Assembly (NCBI RefSeq): GCF_015277775.1
Contig: NZ_CP063849.1
Span: forward strand, 6,339,501 to 6,403,500
Reading direction: 5' to 3'
Origin: Paludibaculum fermentans
Lineage (GTDB): Bacteria > Acidobacteriota > Terriglobia > Bryobacterales > Bryobacteraceae
Length of the DNA stretch: 64,000 nt
Positions 36,754 through 46,665 of this stretch are shown in pieces (positions within the stretch are counted from its first letter, which is position 1; every line of letters begins with the position of its first letter). Made by a program: the position numbers and the translations under genes. Below the pieces are notes generated by a model that was not told the origin of the DNA, did not search any database, and saw only the letters and a program-made list of their open reading frames with translations.

Positions 36754-37713
36754 GTGGCAGATGGAAAGCCTGACCCGATTGATGCCGCCAACCAGGTAAT
36801 CGTTCTGGCCTTCGACCTGGTCGATGCCGAGCTACCGAAACTCCCCAGCCAACTTGCGCAGGCCCTGCAGAGCCCGCCTGTGCAGGATGCGATCAAGAAG
36901 ACCCTGCTCGACTTCGCCAAGGGCAAGCAGGCTTCCGGCGGCGTGGCCCTCAAGCCCGCTGACGGACAGAAACTCCTGGAAGCACTCGGGACCGGCGTCA
37001 AGGATGCCGCCACCGCAGACCTGCTCGACCAGATCAAGAAGACCTCCGAGTACAAAAAGCTGGAAGCCAGCGTCGAGGGCTTCAAAACAGCCGCCGGGTC
37101 TTCGACACTGGGCGTCTGGGTCGACAAGAACAAGAAGATCCTGTATGTCGTCGGCGCTGCCCTGATCGTCGGCACCGCCAGCGTCCTCTACATCACCAAG
37201 ACCGGCGGCCCCATGGTCAACATGGCCCTCGATCCGCTCCAGGGCAAGGAGTTCGAGGTTCTCCAGATCGGCTCCCTGAACCTGAAAGCCGGCCTCTGGA
37301 AGTTCCAGCCGGATGCCCGCATCCTGGGCGCGCGCATCTCCGCCGGCAAGAAGTGGGAGAAGGTCAGCGTCGACCTCAAGATCGGAGTGCTGGCCAAGGC
37401 TCAGTTGGTGCAGGAGATCGAAGGCTCGGCTGTGGTGAAGTCGGGTCCGGTCAGCGTCACCCTGTCCGGCAACGGCAAGCCGCAGACGCATGAGGTGAAC
37501 CTGGGGCTGAAGGTGGGCTATGACGGCACCATCGGCAACGGTAAGTTCAACATCGGGGTCGGCGCGATGTACCAGGACAAGGCGTTGAGCGGAACCCTGG
37601 GCGCGAGCTACCAGATGAAGAACGCCACCCTCGGCCTGCAGGGCAATGTAGGGCCCCAAAAGGGCGGCGGCGTCCAGTATGGCGGGCTGCTCACTCTGAC
37701 CATTCCGCTCTAA
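36754..37713 (+). CDS. Hypothetical protein with one membrane helix and beta-rich C-terminus
   Basis: The product is 319 residues from GTG 36754, selected because AGGAGG lies at 36739-36744. Residues 1-120 are helical and charged. A membrane helix follows near 128-147 (ILYVVGAALIVGTASVLYIT). About 150-319 is a run of amphipathic strands (VNLGLKVGYDGTIG, FNIGVGAMYQDKALSGTLGASYQM) ending in LLTLTIPL, like a small barrel or sheet. Family not recognised. It stands alone on its strand, 57 bases before the NTF2-like gene. Confidence 0.7.
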   Translation: MADGKPDPIDAANQVIVLAFDLVDAELPKLPSQLAQALQSPPVQDAIKKTLLDFAKGKQASGGVALKPADGQKLLEALGTGVKDAATADLLDQIKKTSEYKKLEASVEGFKTAAGSSTLGVWVDKNKKILYVVGAALIVGTASVLYITKTGGPMVNMALDPLQGKEFEVLQIGSLNLKAGLWKFQPDARILGARISAGKKWEKVSVDLKIGVLAKAQLVQEIEGSAVVKSGPVSVTLSGNGKPQTHEVNLGLKVGYDGTIGNGKFNIGVGAMYQDKALSGTLGASYQMKNATLGLQGNVGPQKGGGVQYGGLLTLTIPL

Positions 37714-37770
37714 TCGCGCGCGGGCTCGCAACGGCCGGCGGGTCGCAAATCGGATATGATGATCGGCGAC

Positions 37771-38202
37771 ATGCTGAAAAACATCCTGGTTTCCCTCGTC
37801 CTGCTGGCCGTGCCCGCCTTCTGCGCCGACGACGCGGCCAAGGCCGTGGAAGCGGCTGAGCGCGCCTGGGCCAAAGGCGTAACCACCAACGATTACGCCC
37901 TGCTCGAGAAGACGCTCGGCGACGATCTCACCTACACCCACTCCACCGGAGCCGTCGATACCAAGGCCACCTACATCGGCAAGCTGAAGACCGGCGAAGC
38001 GAAGTATGTGAAGGTCGACCACGACCAGCTCAAGGTCCAGGTCCTGTCCAAGGACACGGCCATCACCATCTGCCGCGCACAGGTTCTGACCATCTCCGCC
38101 GGCAAGGAAAACCCGGCTCACCTCTCGTTCCTGCACATCTTCCAGAAGCGCGGCGCCAATTGGCAACTGGTCGCCCACCAGAGCGCGAAACTGCCCAACT
38201 AG
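37771..38202 (+). CDS. Exported NTF2-like (DUF4440/SnoaL-type) protein
   Basis: The product is 143 residues from ATG 37771 (ATG 37756 would add five); the later start gives a clean signal peptide (MLKNILVSLVLLAVPAFCA). The rest fits the NTF2-like fold: AVEAAERAWAKGVTTNDYALLEKTLGDDLTYTHSTG, then LSFLHIFQKRGANWQLVAHQ. Such domains bind small ligands or act as isomerase-like enzymes; no substrate can be given. The stop is four bases from the convergent permease gene. Confidence 0.82.
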   Translation: MLKNILVSLVLLAVPAFCADDAAKAVEAAERAWAKGVTTNDYALLEKTLGDDLTYTHSTGAVDTKATYIGKLKTGEAKYVKVDHDQLKVQVLSKDTAITICRAQVLTISAGKENPAHLSFLHIFQKRGANWQLVAHQSAKLPN

Positions 38203-38205
38203 CAG

Positions 38206-39465
38206 CTACTCGTAGTGCAGCGCTTCGATCGGATCGAGTTTCGAGGCCTTGATCGCCGGCACCAGCCCGGCGATCAGGCCCACCACCAGCAGCACGCCCG
38301 TTGAGATGAGAATCGACGAACCGCTGATGTGGAGATAGATATCGCCTGCCCCCGTGGTGTCCTTGAAAGCCGGCCCCAGGAAGGGCATCGACCCGATCAC
38401 TTTCGTGGCTATGATCCCCAGGCTGATCCCCAGCGCGCCGCCCGCCGCCACAATCAGGCAAGCCTCCACCAGAAACTGCTTCAGCACCATCGACCGTAGT
38501 CCGCCCAGCGCCTTGATCATGCCGATCTCCCGCGTCCGGTCGATCACCGAGGCGAGCATGATGTTCGCCAACCCCACGCCCCCGATCGCCAGCGTCAATG
38601 CTCCGACAAAGCCCAGCAGCAGTTGGACCGCCAGCGACATACCCGTGACGATGGACATGAACTTGGAGAACGCGAGAATCTCCACGGCCTTCTCATCGGT
38701 CGGCGAGAATCGATGGATCTCGGCCAGTTTGGCGCGGACCATCTTGATCGCCCGTTCCCGCGAATCCGGAGTGGCCGGCTTCCAGACCAGGAACCACGGG
38801 TACTTCGTATCCCCGAAAACATTGAAGCTGTCGTACGGAATGAAGATGCACTGATTGTCGCTGCGGTTGTAGTTCGCAATCTGTAGCTTGTTGTCCATCA
38901 CCCCGATCACTGTGAAGTGGATGCCGTTCAGGATCACGTCCTCATTCACGGCCGGAGCCCCGCCGAACAGCTCGGTCGCGACCTTGGCCCCGAGAATCGC
39001 CACGCGGTACTGATGCTGCCGGTCGTCTTCGTTCAGCCAGCGCCCGTCGGTGATCTTGATGTTGCGGACGATATCGTACTCGGGCCAGACCGCGCGAATC
39101 GAAACTTCTTTCTCCCGCCCGCGATACTGAGCCTTCACCCCATTGCGCATGATCTCCGGCGACAGGTTCTCCACCAGCGGGACAGCCTCTTTCACCGCGG
39201 CCGCGTCGGACAGCTCCAGCCGCACCCGCCGGCCCGTCCTCATCCCGCCTGCCTGCTCGCTCGTCTGTCCGCCCATGGTCAGCACGAGGTCCTGGCCCAC
39301 CGCCTGGAACGCCTTGACCAGCGCCTGCTCAAACCCCTTGCCGTAGCTGATGAGAATCACAAAGCAGGTGACACCCCACGCCAGGCTCAGCGTCGTAAAC
39401 ATCGTCCGCTGGCGATGGAAGCGCAAAGCGGCCCAGGCTTCTGTGAAGATGAATCGCCAAGTCAT
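38206..39465 (-). CDS. MacB/FtsX-type ABC transporter permease
   Basis: The product is 419 residues. A first membrane helix (TMFTTLSLAWGVTCFVILIS) is followed by a large periplasmic MacB-type domain (about 45-270, with AVWPEYDIVRNIKI). Three FtsX helices follow, including GFVGALTLAIGGVGLANIMLASVIDRTREIGMIKALG. Type VII ABC systems transmit force to periplasmic partners to export toxins, peptides or lipoproteins. It is three bases behind a paralogous permease, so the two may form a heterodimer. No ATPase or MacA-like gene is in the neighbourhood. Confidence 0.92.
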   Translation of the reverse strand: MTWRFIFTEAWAALRFHRQRTMFTTLSLAWGVTCFVILISYGKGFEQALVKAFQAVGQDLVLTMGGQTSEQAGGMRTGRRVRLELSDAAAVKEAVPLVENLSPEIMRNGVKAQYRGREKEVSIRAVWPEYDIVRNIKITDGRWLNEDDRQHQYRVAILGAKVATELFGGAPAVNEDVILNGIHFTVIGVMDNKLQIANYNRSDNQCIFIPYDSFNVFGDTKYPWFLVWKPATPDSRERAIKMVRAKLAEIHRFSPTDEKAVEILAFSKFMSIVTGMSLAVQLLLGFVGALTLAIGGVGLANIMLASVIDRTREIGMIKALGGLRSMVLKQFLVEACLIVAAGGALGISLGIIATKVIGSMPFLGPAFKDTTGAGDIYLHISGSSILISTGVLLVVGLIAGLVPAIKASKLDPIEALHYE

Positions 39466-39468
39466 GGC

Positions 39469-40851
39469 TTACCTCTCGTGGCGGAGCGCTTCCACCGGAG
39501 TCATCGCAGCCGCCCGCCGCGCCGGCGGCAGGGACGATCCCACGGCCACCAGGCCCAGCGACAGGGTGGCGAAAGCCAGCACGCGCCAGTGAATCGGGAG
39601 CCCCGAGAACATCGCCGGCATGGGCAGGGAATTCACCAGGCTCGAAAGCCCCCACACCAGCAGCAGGCCGCCCACTCCGCTCAGGATGGCCAGGAACAGG
39701 CCCTCCAGGAAGAAATCCAGCAGGATGCGCTGGCTGGTCGCGCCCAGGGCCTTTTTGAGGCCGATCTCGTTCGTGCGTTCCGACACCGCCATCATCATCG
39801 TGTTCATGACGCCGACCCCGCCCAACGACAGCGTGACCAGCGAGACCACGGCCAGGAAGATCTCTCCAGCGTTGAAGATGGAATCGAACATCTGGGCGCT
39901 CTCAATCGAGTCGAAGATCCGCAGGGCGCCCTTGTCGGTGGGTTCGAATTTGTACAACCGGCCCAGTGTGCCGCGCACCTGCGCCTGCGCCTCTTCCCAA
40001 CGCGCCACATCCATGGGGCGATAGAGGAACCCGTCCACACGGCCCTCCGCGTAGACCTGCCGGTTCGGCGGCATGTCGCGCAACAACGCACTCGTCGGGA
40101 TGAGGATCTTGTCGTTGTCCCAGCCGTCGTACGAGCTGTTCTGGTCCTTCTCGCTCATCACCCCAATCACTTCGTACGGATAGTCGTTCAGGTAGAAGCG
40201 CTCACCCAGCGGCGCCTTGTTCTTCTCGAACAGTTGCTTGCGGACGCTGGAGCCCAGCACCGCCACCCTGCGGCCATCGTCGACATCCGCCTGGCCGACG
40301 GTCCTGCCGATTTCCACCGGTAGATTGCGCAGCTTGAGGTAGTCGGGATTCACGCCCAGCGAAAGGAATCGGCCGGAGTTGGTCGTCGTGCGGGCCGGCA
40401 CCTGGTAGGTCTTGTGCTCCGCCGAGAGCACCTGGACCGAAGGGCAATTCTGGCGCAGGATGTCCAGATCCCGCTGGTACAGCGATATGCGGCGTCCGGC
40501 GCGCTGTCCGCCGGCCTGCTCCTCGGTCACTCCGCCATACACAAAGACAATGTTGTCGCCGATCTGAGCCATATTCTTGCGCTGGCCCTGGCGGAAGCCG
40601 TCGCCCAACGCGGACATCAGCACCAGCGAGGCGATGCCCCATGCAATGCCAAAGAGGGTGAGAAAGCTGCGCAGCTTGTTGCGCCGCAGGTTGGCGAAAG
40701 TCTGTGCCGCAAGATCGGCCAGAAACTCGCCCGGATGCATCGTCCGGCCGGCTCGCCGCCGCTGCGGTTTCGCCTTCGCCCTGTCGAGGGCCGCCTGCAC
40801 TTCCGGTTCAAGTACTGCGCTCACAGCCGATTCTGCCTTCCTGTCTTTCAT
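39469..40851 (-). CDS. MacB/FtsX-type ABC transporter permease, paralogue
   Basis: The product is 460 residues. A 35-residue charged N-terminal extension precedes the usual start (LADLAAQTFANLRRNKLRSF). It has the first helix (FLTLFGIAWGIASLVLMSALG), the periplasmic MacB domain, and FtsX helices (VSLVTLSLGGVGVMNTMMMAVSERTNEIGLKKALG). It ends PVEALRHER like its neighbour (PIEALHYE). First gene of the two-gene permease unit. Confidence 0.92.
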   Translation of the reverse strand: MKDRKAESAVSAVLEPEVQAALDRAKAKPQRRRAGRTMHPGEFLADLAAQTFANLRRNKLRSFLTLFGIAWGIASLVLMSALGDGFRQGQRKNMAQIGDNIVFVYGGVTEEQAGGQRAGRRISLYQRDLDILRQNCPSVQVLSAEHKTYQVPARTTTNSGRFLSLGVNPDYLKLRNLPVEIGRTVGQADVDDGRRVAVLGSSVRKQLFEKNKAPLGERFYLNDYPYEVIGVMSEKDQNSSYDGWDNDKILIPTSALLRDMPPNRQVYAEGRVDGFLYRPMDVARWEEAQAQVRGTLGRLYKFEPTDKGALRIFDSIESAQMFDSIFNAGEIFLAVVSLVTLSLGGVGVMNTMMMAVSERTNEIGLKKALGATSQRILLDFFLEGLFLAILSGVGGLLLVWGLSSLVNSLPMPAMFSGLPIHWRVLAFATLSLGLVAVGSSLPPARRAAAMTPVEALRHER

Positions 40852-40971
40852 ACGTGCGGCGGGGCAGCGTTGTTCCCGGTGAGGGCGAAGAATTATTCAG
40901 ACGTGTACGTCCGCAATTCAGCCGCCGCCGCCCTTGATGCGGCAACCCGCCGTTCTGGGAGAATGAGGTCT

Positions 40972-41943
40972 ATGCCTCTTCAGGGACAGGACGAGCCCCC
41001 TTCCACCGGGCTCGTATTTGACTCCGCCTTCCAGTTGCACGATCCCGGACCCGCCCATCCCGAGTCGCCCGATCGCTACCGCGCTTTGAAGAAAGCCCTC
41101 CAACAGGGAGAACTGGCCGGCCGCCTCAAGCACCTGCCCGCCCGGATGGTCGAGGAAGAGGATCTGCTGCTCTGCCATACCCGCGCTTACCTCTCCACCG
41201 TGAGGCACGACATCGCACGGCACTCGCCGGCCCTCAGCACCGGCGATACCGGCCTGTGTGAGAAGTCGCTCGACGTGGCCATGCTGGCCGTCGGCGCGGC
41301 CTTCGCCGCCGTCGATGCGGTGATGCTGGGCCAGGTGTCCAACGCTTTCGCCGCGGTACGGCCGCCCGGCCACCACGCCACGGCCTCGCGCGGCATGGGC
41401 TTCTGCATCTTCAACAACGTGGCCCTCGCCGCTCGCCATGCGCGCAAGGTCCACGGCGTCGACCGCGTACTGATCGTTGACTGGGACGTACACCATGGCA
41501 ACGGCACGCAGGATATCTTCTATCAGGATCCCAGCGTCTTCTTCTTCAGCACGCACCAGACCCCCTGGTATCCGGGCACGGGCGCCTTTGATGAGGTCGG
41601 CAGCGGTTCCGGCAAAGGGACCACAATGAACTGCCCGTTCCATGCCGGCGCGGGCCATGCGGAGATCGTTGGAGCCTTCCGCCGCAAACTGGTGCCCGCC
41701 ATGGCAGCCTACAAGCCCGACCTCGTGCTCATCTCCGCCGGCTTCGATTCGCGGAAAGGCGATCCGCTTGGCCGCTTCCTGCTCAAGGACGACGACTTTC
41801 GAGAACTCACCGCGATCACCATGGAAGTCGCCGCCGAATCCGCACACGGACGTGTAGTCAGCCTGCTGGAGGGCGGTTACAGCCTGGCCGGACTCGCGGC
41901 GGCCGTGACGGCGCACGTGGAAGCCCTGTTGGGATTGGGGTAG
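40972..41943 (+). CDS. Histone deacetylase-family (class II/acetylpolyamine-type) zinc hydrolase
   Basis: The product is 323 residues from ATG 40972 (ATG 40963 is an alternative). Fingerprints: HPESPDRYRAL, RPPGHHATASRGMGFCIFNN, the zinc Asp-His in DWDVHHGNGTQDIF, SAGFDSRKGDPLG (second zinc Asp) and LLEGGYSLAGLA. It removes acyl groups from lysine or acetylpolyamines; the target is unknown. It is divergent from the permease pair; 257 bases of terminators follow. Confidence 0.93.
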   Translation: MPLQGQDEPPSTGLVFDSAFQLHDPGPAHPESPDRYRALKKALQQGELAGRLKHLPARMVEEEDLLLCHTRAYLSTVRHDIARHSPALSTGDTGLCEKSLDVAMLAVGAAFAAVDAVMLGQVSNAFAAVRPPGHHATASRGMGFCIFNNVALAARHARKVHGVDRVLIVDWDVHHGNGTQDIFYQDPSVFFFSTHQTPWYPGTGAFDEVGSGSGKGTTMNCPFHAGAGHAEIVGAFRRKLVPAMAAYKPDLVLISAGFDSRKGDPLGRFLLKDDDFRELTAITMEVAAESAHGRVVSLLEGGYSLAGLAAAVTAHVEALLGLG

Positions 41944-41960
41944 GTCCAAAAACAAAAGAG

Positions 41961-41987
41961 CCGGCCACTGTTTGGCGCAGTGGCCGG
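41961..41987 (-). terminator. Stem-loop with distal T-run on the minus strand
   Basis: CCGGCCACTG pairs perfectly with CAGTGGCCGG around a 7-base loop. On the minus strand it is followed by CTCTTTTGTTTTTGG. It lies beyond the first terminator of the decaheme cytochrome gene and probably backs it up, protecting the convergent HDAC gene. Confidence 0.6.
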
Positions 41988-42138
41988 CGGCTAGAAGAAG
42001 ATGAGGCGGAGTGGGCCCCTATCTAGGAGAATATACGGAAAAGAGCGGTAAAGTACTACTCAACATCCCCATCTTACGCGCTCCCTGTCGGGAGTGCAAA
42101 CAAAAAATGCGCAAAATGTTTTAGTGTGCGCAAGGGCC

Positions 42139-42176
42139 GAAAAAAGGCCCGCCTCCCTGTTATGGGGAAGCGGGCC
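42139..42176 (-). terminator. Intrinsic terminator of the decaheme cytochrome gene
   Basis: On the minus strand a GC-rich hairpin (GGCCCGCTTCCCC paired, with one or two mismatches, to GGGAGGCGGGCC) is followed directly by TTTTTT. It lies 26 bases beyond the cytochrome stop codon. Confidence 0.8.
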
Positions 42177-42201
42177 GGAGGAGCGGTGTACGCAGCTATG
42201 A

Positions 42202-44142
42202 CTACTGAGCGTGCACCTTGCTAACAGAAAATTCAGACGTCGCGCCGTGGCACACTGAGCAGCTCTCGCCGAGAGCCGTGGTGTTGGCCTGCGTGTGCGA
42301 CCACGCTGCCGTCGTGTTGTGGCACGAGTTGCAGGCGTTGGCCGTCGGCGGCGCCGGGTTCACCGGAGCCAGCCCGTTCTTTACGTTCTGCAGCCCGTCG
42401 TCGAGAGCGGGGATCTGCGAGTTGTTCACATGGCACTGGGCGCAATCGCGGATGTTGCCCGGATAGCGAACCTTCTCAGCATGGAACGTATGGATCATGT
42501 TGGTCAGGTTGTAGCTCTCCGCCGTCGTACCCACCGTGAGGGTCGGATTGTGGCAGAAAGTGCACATCGCGGCTTCGTTGCGGTTGCCGCCATGGAACTC
42601 GAGCGAGTAGTGGCACCGGTTGCAGGTGGCGCTGGTCACCACCGTGCGGCGCGGCGTGGCCGTGCCTCCGCTCAGCGAGGCATAGAACACTTTGTTCATG
42701 CCGTAGTCGCGGATCGAGCGCTGCTTCTGCGTGCCGGCCAGGACGATCGTCGTGCGATAGCCTTCAATGCCGAACTGCCAGCTACCCGTAGGATCGGCGG
42801 TGGCCGGAATCGTGGCGGCAAAGGTCCAGTTATACGTGCCGTTGGATCCGACAGCCTTCAGCCCGTCCTCACGCACATAGGTGGCAATGTCCGTTGCCGG
42901 CCCGCCCATGTAGAGCCGCAGATTGTTCAGGGTGCTGGCTTCCACCGGATTGCCCTGCTTGTCTTTTACCGTGAAGGTGAGGGTGGGGTGCTTGCCGGGC
43001 GCTACATCCTTGGCGCCCTCGATCGTGAAAACTACGCCGGGAATCAGCGAGGACTCCACGGGGATCATGTGCGCACCCGTGATGGAGGCATCGAAGTCGA
43101 TCTCGCCCTTTTGGGTGTGGCAGGTCGCACACTGGTTGTCGCTGAACTGCGGCAGCCCGACGTGGTTCTCGCCCGTGGCGAAATTCACGTTGTCGTGGCA
43201 GGACCCGCAAGCCGCGCGCGACGGCTTCGTCGACCAATTGTCCGCCTGGGTGGCGCCGGTCACGGTCTTCGGCTCGTGGCAGACCTTGCAAGCCATCGCC
43301 GGAGCCGGGAAGCCAACATCGGAGTAATCCTGGCTCGCAACCTTGTAAGGAGTGCCCGCCTTCACACTAGGCAGATTCGCCGCGTAGTGAATCTTGTGAA
43401 TGAAGACCTTCATGTCCACCGGATTGCCCGTCGCGGAATCCGTCGTCTGCGGGGTGTGGCACATGTTGCAGACTTCCACGCTACGCCGTGAACCGCCATG
43501 CAGCCCCAGGGGATCGTGGCAACGGTTGCAGCTCGCCGTCCGGATGACGTCGCGAACCTTGGTCACCGCGCCGCCCGCCGGCACAAAGCTATACGTGGCA
43601 TCGGAGTAGAACCGGCCCATCTCAAATTCGTCCAGATTGCGCGAGCCGTAGGCGCCCACAGTATGGGTCAGAGTGCGATCCGCTGAAGCCGGAACCTTGT
43701 TGGCGAAGGTGTAGGTATACTCACCATCCGCAACCGGCGTCCACGTGCCGTTACTTTCACCCGTGGCTTGGGTGAACGTGCCCGCCGCGCCCGTGCGGCT
43801 GCGCGTGATGTAAGAGATGTACTGCGACTGATCAGCCGGAATGTAGCCGGATAGGAAGCTGACGCTCACCGTGCCCGGTGTGACCAGCCCCGCGCGGTCC
43901 AGCCCGGCGCCCTTGGAGTCGGTCAATTTGACCCAGGCCTTCAGCGTGCCGTCAGCAGCCAGCTCCGCCTTGGTGATGGCCACGTTGAATCCGGGCCGGA
44001 CGAAGTTCACCATGGCCTGATCGGCATAAAAGGCCTTGTCGGTGGGGCGGAGCGCTTGAGGACGATCCGCGGATAGGGCGGCGGCGACGAGGACTACGCT
44101 GCCCAGGGAAAAGATGATCTTCTTGCGAGAGTTTGAAAGCAT
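42202..44142 (-). CDS. Decaheme c-type cytochrome, OmcA/MtrC-like
   Basis: The product is 646 residues from ATG 44142, chosen for GGAAGGGAAG upstream and a signal peptide (KKIIFSLGSVVLVAAALSA). There are exactly ten CxxCH sites: CNRCH, CNMCH, CKVCH, CGSCH, CATCH in the first half and CNRCH, CTFCH, CAQCH, CNSCH, CSVCH in the second. Each pentaheme half follows a beta-rich domain (about 25-160 and 345-450), the OmcA/MtrC layout. These cytochromes pass electrons to extracellular Fe(III)/Mn(IV) or humics. The signal peptide shows no lipobox cysteine, unlike MtrC and OmcA, so surface anchoring would need another route. No MtrA/MtrB-like partner adjoins. Confidence 0.9.
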   Translation of the reverse strand: MLSNSRKKIIFSLGSVVLVAAALSADRPQALRPTDKAFYADQAMVNFVRPGFNVAITKAELAADGTLKAWVKLTDSKGAGLDRAGLVTPGTVSVSFLSGYIPADQSQYISYITRSRTGAAGTFTQATGESNGTWTPVADGEYTYTFANKVPASADRTLTHTVGAYGSRNLDEFEMGRFYSDATYSFVPAGGAVTKVRDVIRTASCNRCHDPLGLHGGSRRSVEVCNMCHTPQTTDSATGNPVDMKVFIHKIHYAANLPSVKAGTPYKVASQDYSDVGFPAPAMACKVCHEPKTVTGATQADNWSTKPSRAACGSCHDNVNFATGENHVGLPQFSDNQCATCHTQKGEIDFDASITGAHMIPVESSLIPGVVFTIEGAKDVAPGKHPTLTFTVKDKQGNPVEASTLNNLRLYMGGPATDIATYVREDGLKAVGSNGTYNWTFAATIPATADPTGSWQFGIEGYRTTIVLAGTQKQRSIRDYGMNKVFYASLSGGTATPRRTVVTSATCNRCHYSLEFHGGNRNEAAMCTFCHNPTLTVGTTAESYNLTNMIHTFHAEKVRYPGNIRDCAQCHVNNSQIPALDDGLQNVKNGLAPVNPAPPTANACNSCHNTTAAWSHTQANTTALGESCSVCHGATSEFSVSKVHAQ

Positions 44143-44318
44143 ACTAAGCTTCCCTTCCGCTAAACGTTCCAGGAAAAGGAAAGTATCAGCCGTAGGGCAG
44201 TTTATCATAATAAGGTCTGAAAAGGCGATAGAAAACCATTAAGACTCATTCGTACTGTCCAGGTTCTCCACACCCCCATCGACTGATCGTAGTGTTCTGC
44301 TACAGCGCCTATGTCTCT

Positions 44319-44358
44319 GAAAACAAAAAGCCCGCAGTCTCCGTGAGGAGCTGCGGGC
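44319..44358 (-). terminator. Intrinsic terminator of groES-groEL
   Basis: On the minus strand GCCCGCAG pairs with CTGCGGGC around a 13-base loop and is followed by TTTTTGTTTT. It starts 31 bases after the groEL stop. Confidence 0.8.
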
Positions 44359-44389
44359 CTTTTGAGGCTCGATTTTGAGCGGCTACTGT

Positions 44390-46021
<1,632 letters not shown>

Positions 46022-46072
46022 TCAATCTCCTTGTAGGGTTACCCTGTGGATCCAGCTTGACTTGCGAACCGC

Positions 46073-46378
46073 TTACGCGGTCACCGCGACCGGGTCGAGA
46101 ATGCCCAGTACTTCGTCTTCGCGAAGGATCAGATATTCCTGGCCGTCAATCTTGATGTCGCTTCCGGAGTACTTGCCAAAGAGGATCCGGTCGCCGACCT
46201 TCACGTCCAACGGCACAACAGTGCCGTCTTCCAGACGCTTGCCACGGCCCGCTGCCATGACTTCCGCTTCCTGAGGCTTTTCTTTGGCCGAGTCCGGGAT
46301 GATGATCCCGTTCAGTACCGTTTCCTGATTCTCGATCCGGCGCACAACCAGCCGGTCATAGAGGGGACGGATTTGCAT
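46073..46378 (-). CDS. groES: Co-chaperonin GroES (10 kDa)
   Basis: The product is 101 residues from ATG 46378, with GGAGG 11 bases upstream; an in-frame TTG at 46387 would be too close to that site. Mobile loop: [20 protein letters not shown]; also [20 protein letters not shown] and the C-terminal [14 protein letters not shown]. It caps GroEL. First gene of the groESL operon. Confidence 0.98.
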   Translation of the reverse strand: MQIRPLYDRLVVRRIENQETVLNGIIIPDSAKEKPQEAEVMAAGRGKRLEDGTVVPLDVKVGDRILFGKYSGSDIKIDGQEYLILREDEVLGILDPVAVTA

Positions 46379-46458
46379 AGCTCTCAAAACCTCCGTTGGT
46401 TTCGACTCAATAGGGAGTATTGGATTTGCCGATCCGAGGTGGATCGATCACCGAGACT

Positions 46459-46489
46459 ATTATTAGCACAATCCGCCGAAGAGTGACAA
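46459..46489 (-). promoter_or_regulatory. Likely groESL promoter overlapping the CIRCE-like element
   Basis: On the minus strand TTGTCA (46484-46489) and AATAAT (46459-46464) are near-consensus -35 and -10 boxes, with a somewhat long 19-bp spacer. They bracket the CIRCE-like repeat, as expected for HrcA-repressed heat-shock promoters. Confidence 0.4.
46463..46489. promoter_or_regulatory. Degenerate CIRCE element (HrcA operator)
   Basis: TTAGCACAA-N9-GAGTGACAA matches the CIRCE consensus TTAGCACTC-N9-GAGTGCTAA at 14 of 18 positions with the exact 9-base spacer, 84 bases upstream of groES. HrcA is not encoded in this window. Four mismatches suggest weaker binding or drift. Confidence 0.7.
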
Positions 46490-46665
46490 TAACTTTGTGT
46501 AAATATATGAAAACAAATGAAATAAAATTGCATCGTCACCTAGTAAAAACGTTGATCGAGCTCATAACGCGAAGGGATCGGAAGAAAATCTGAGCGCTAT
46601 GGACTCATATCTGGAGATTGGCCCCCTGCCCGTTTCCACCGCCCCCTAAATGCTATGCTGAAGGC

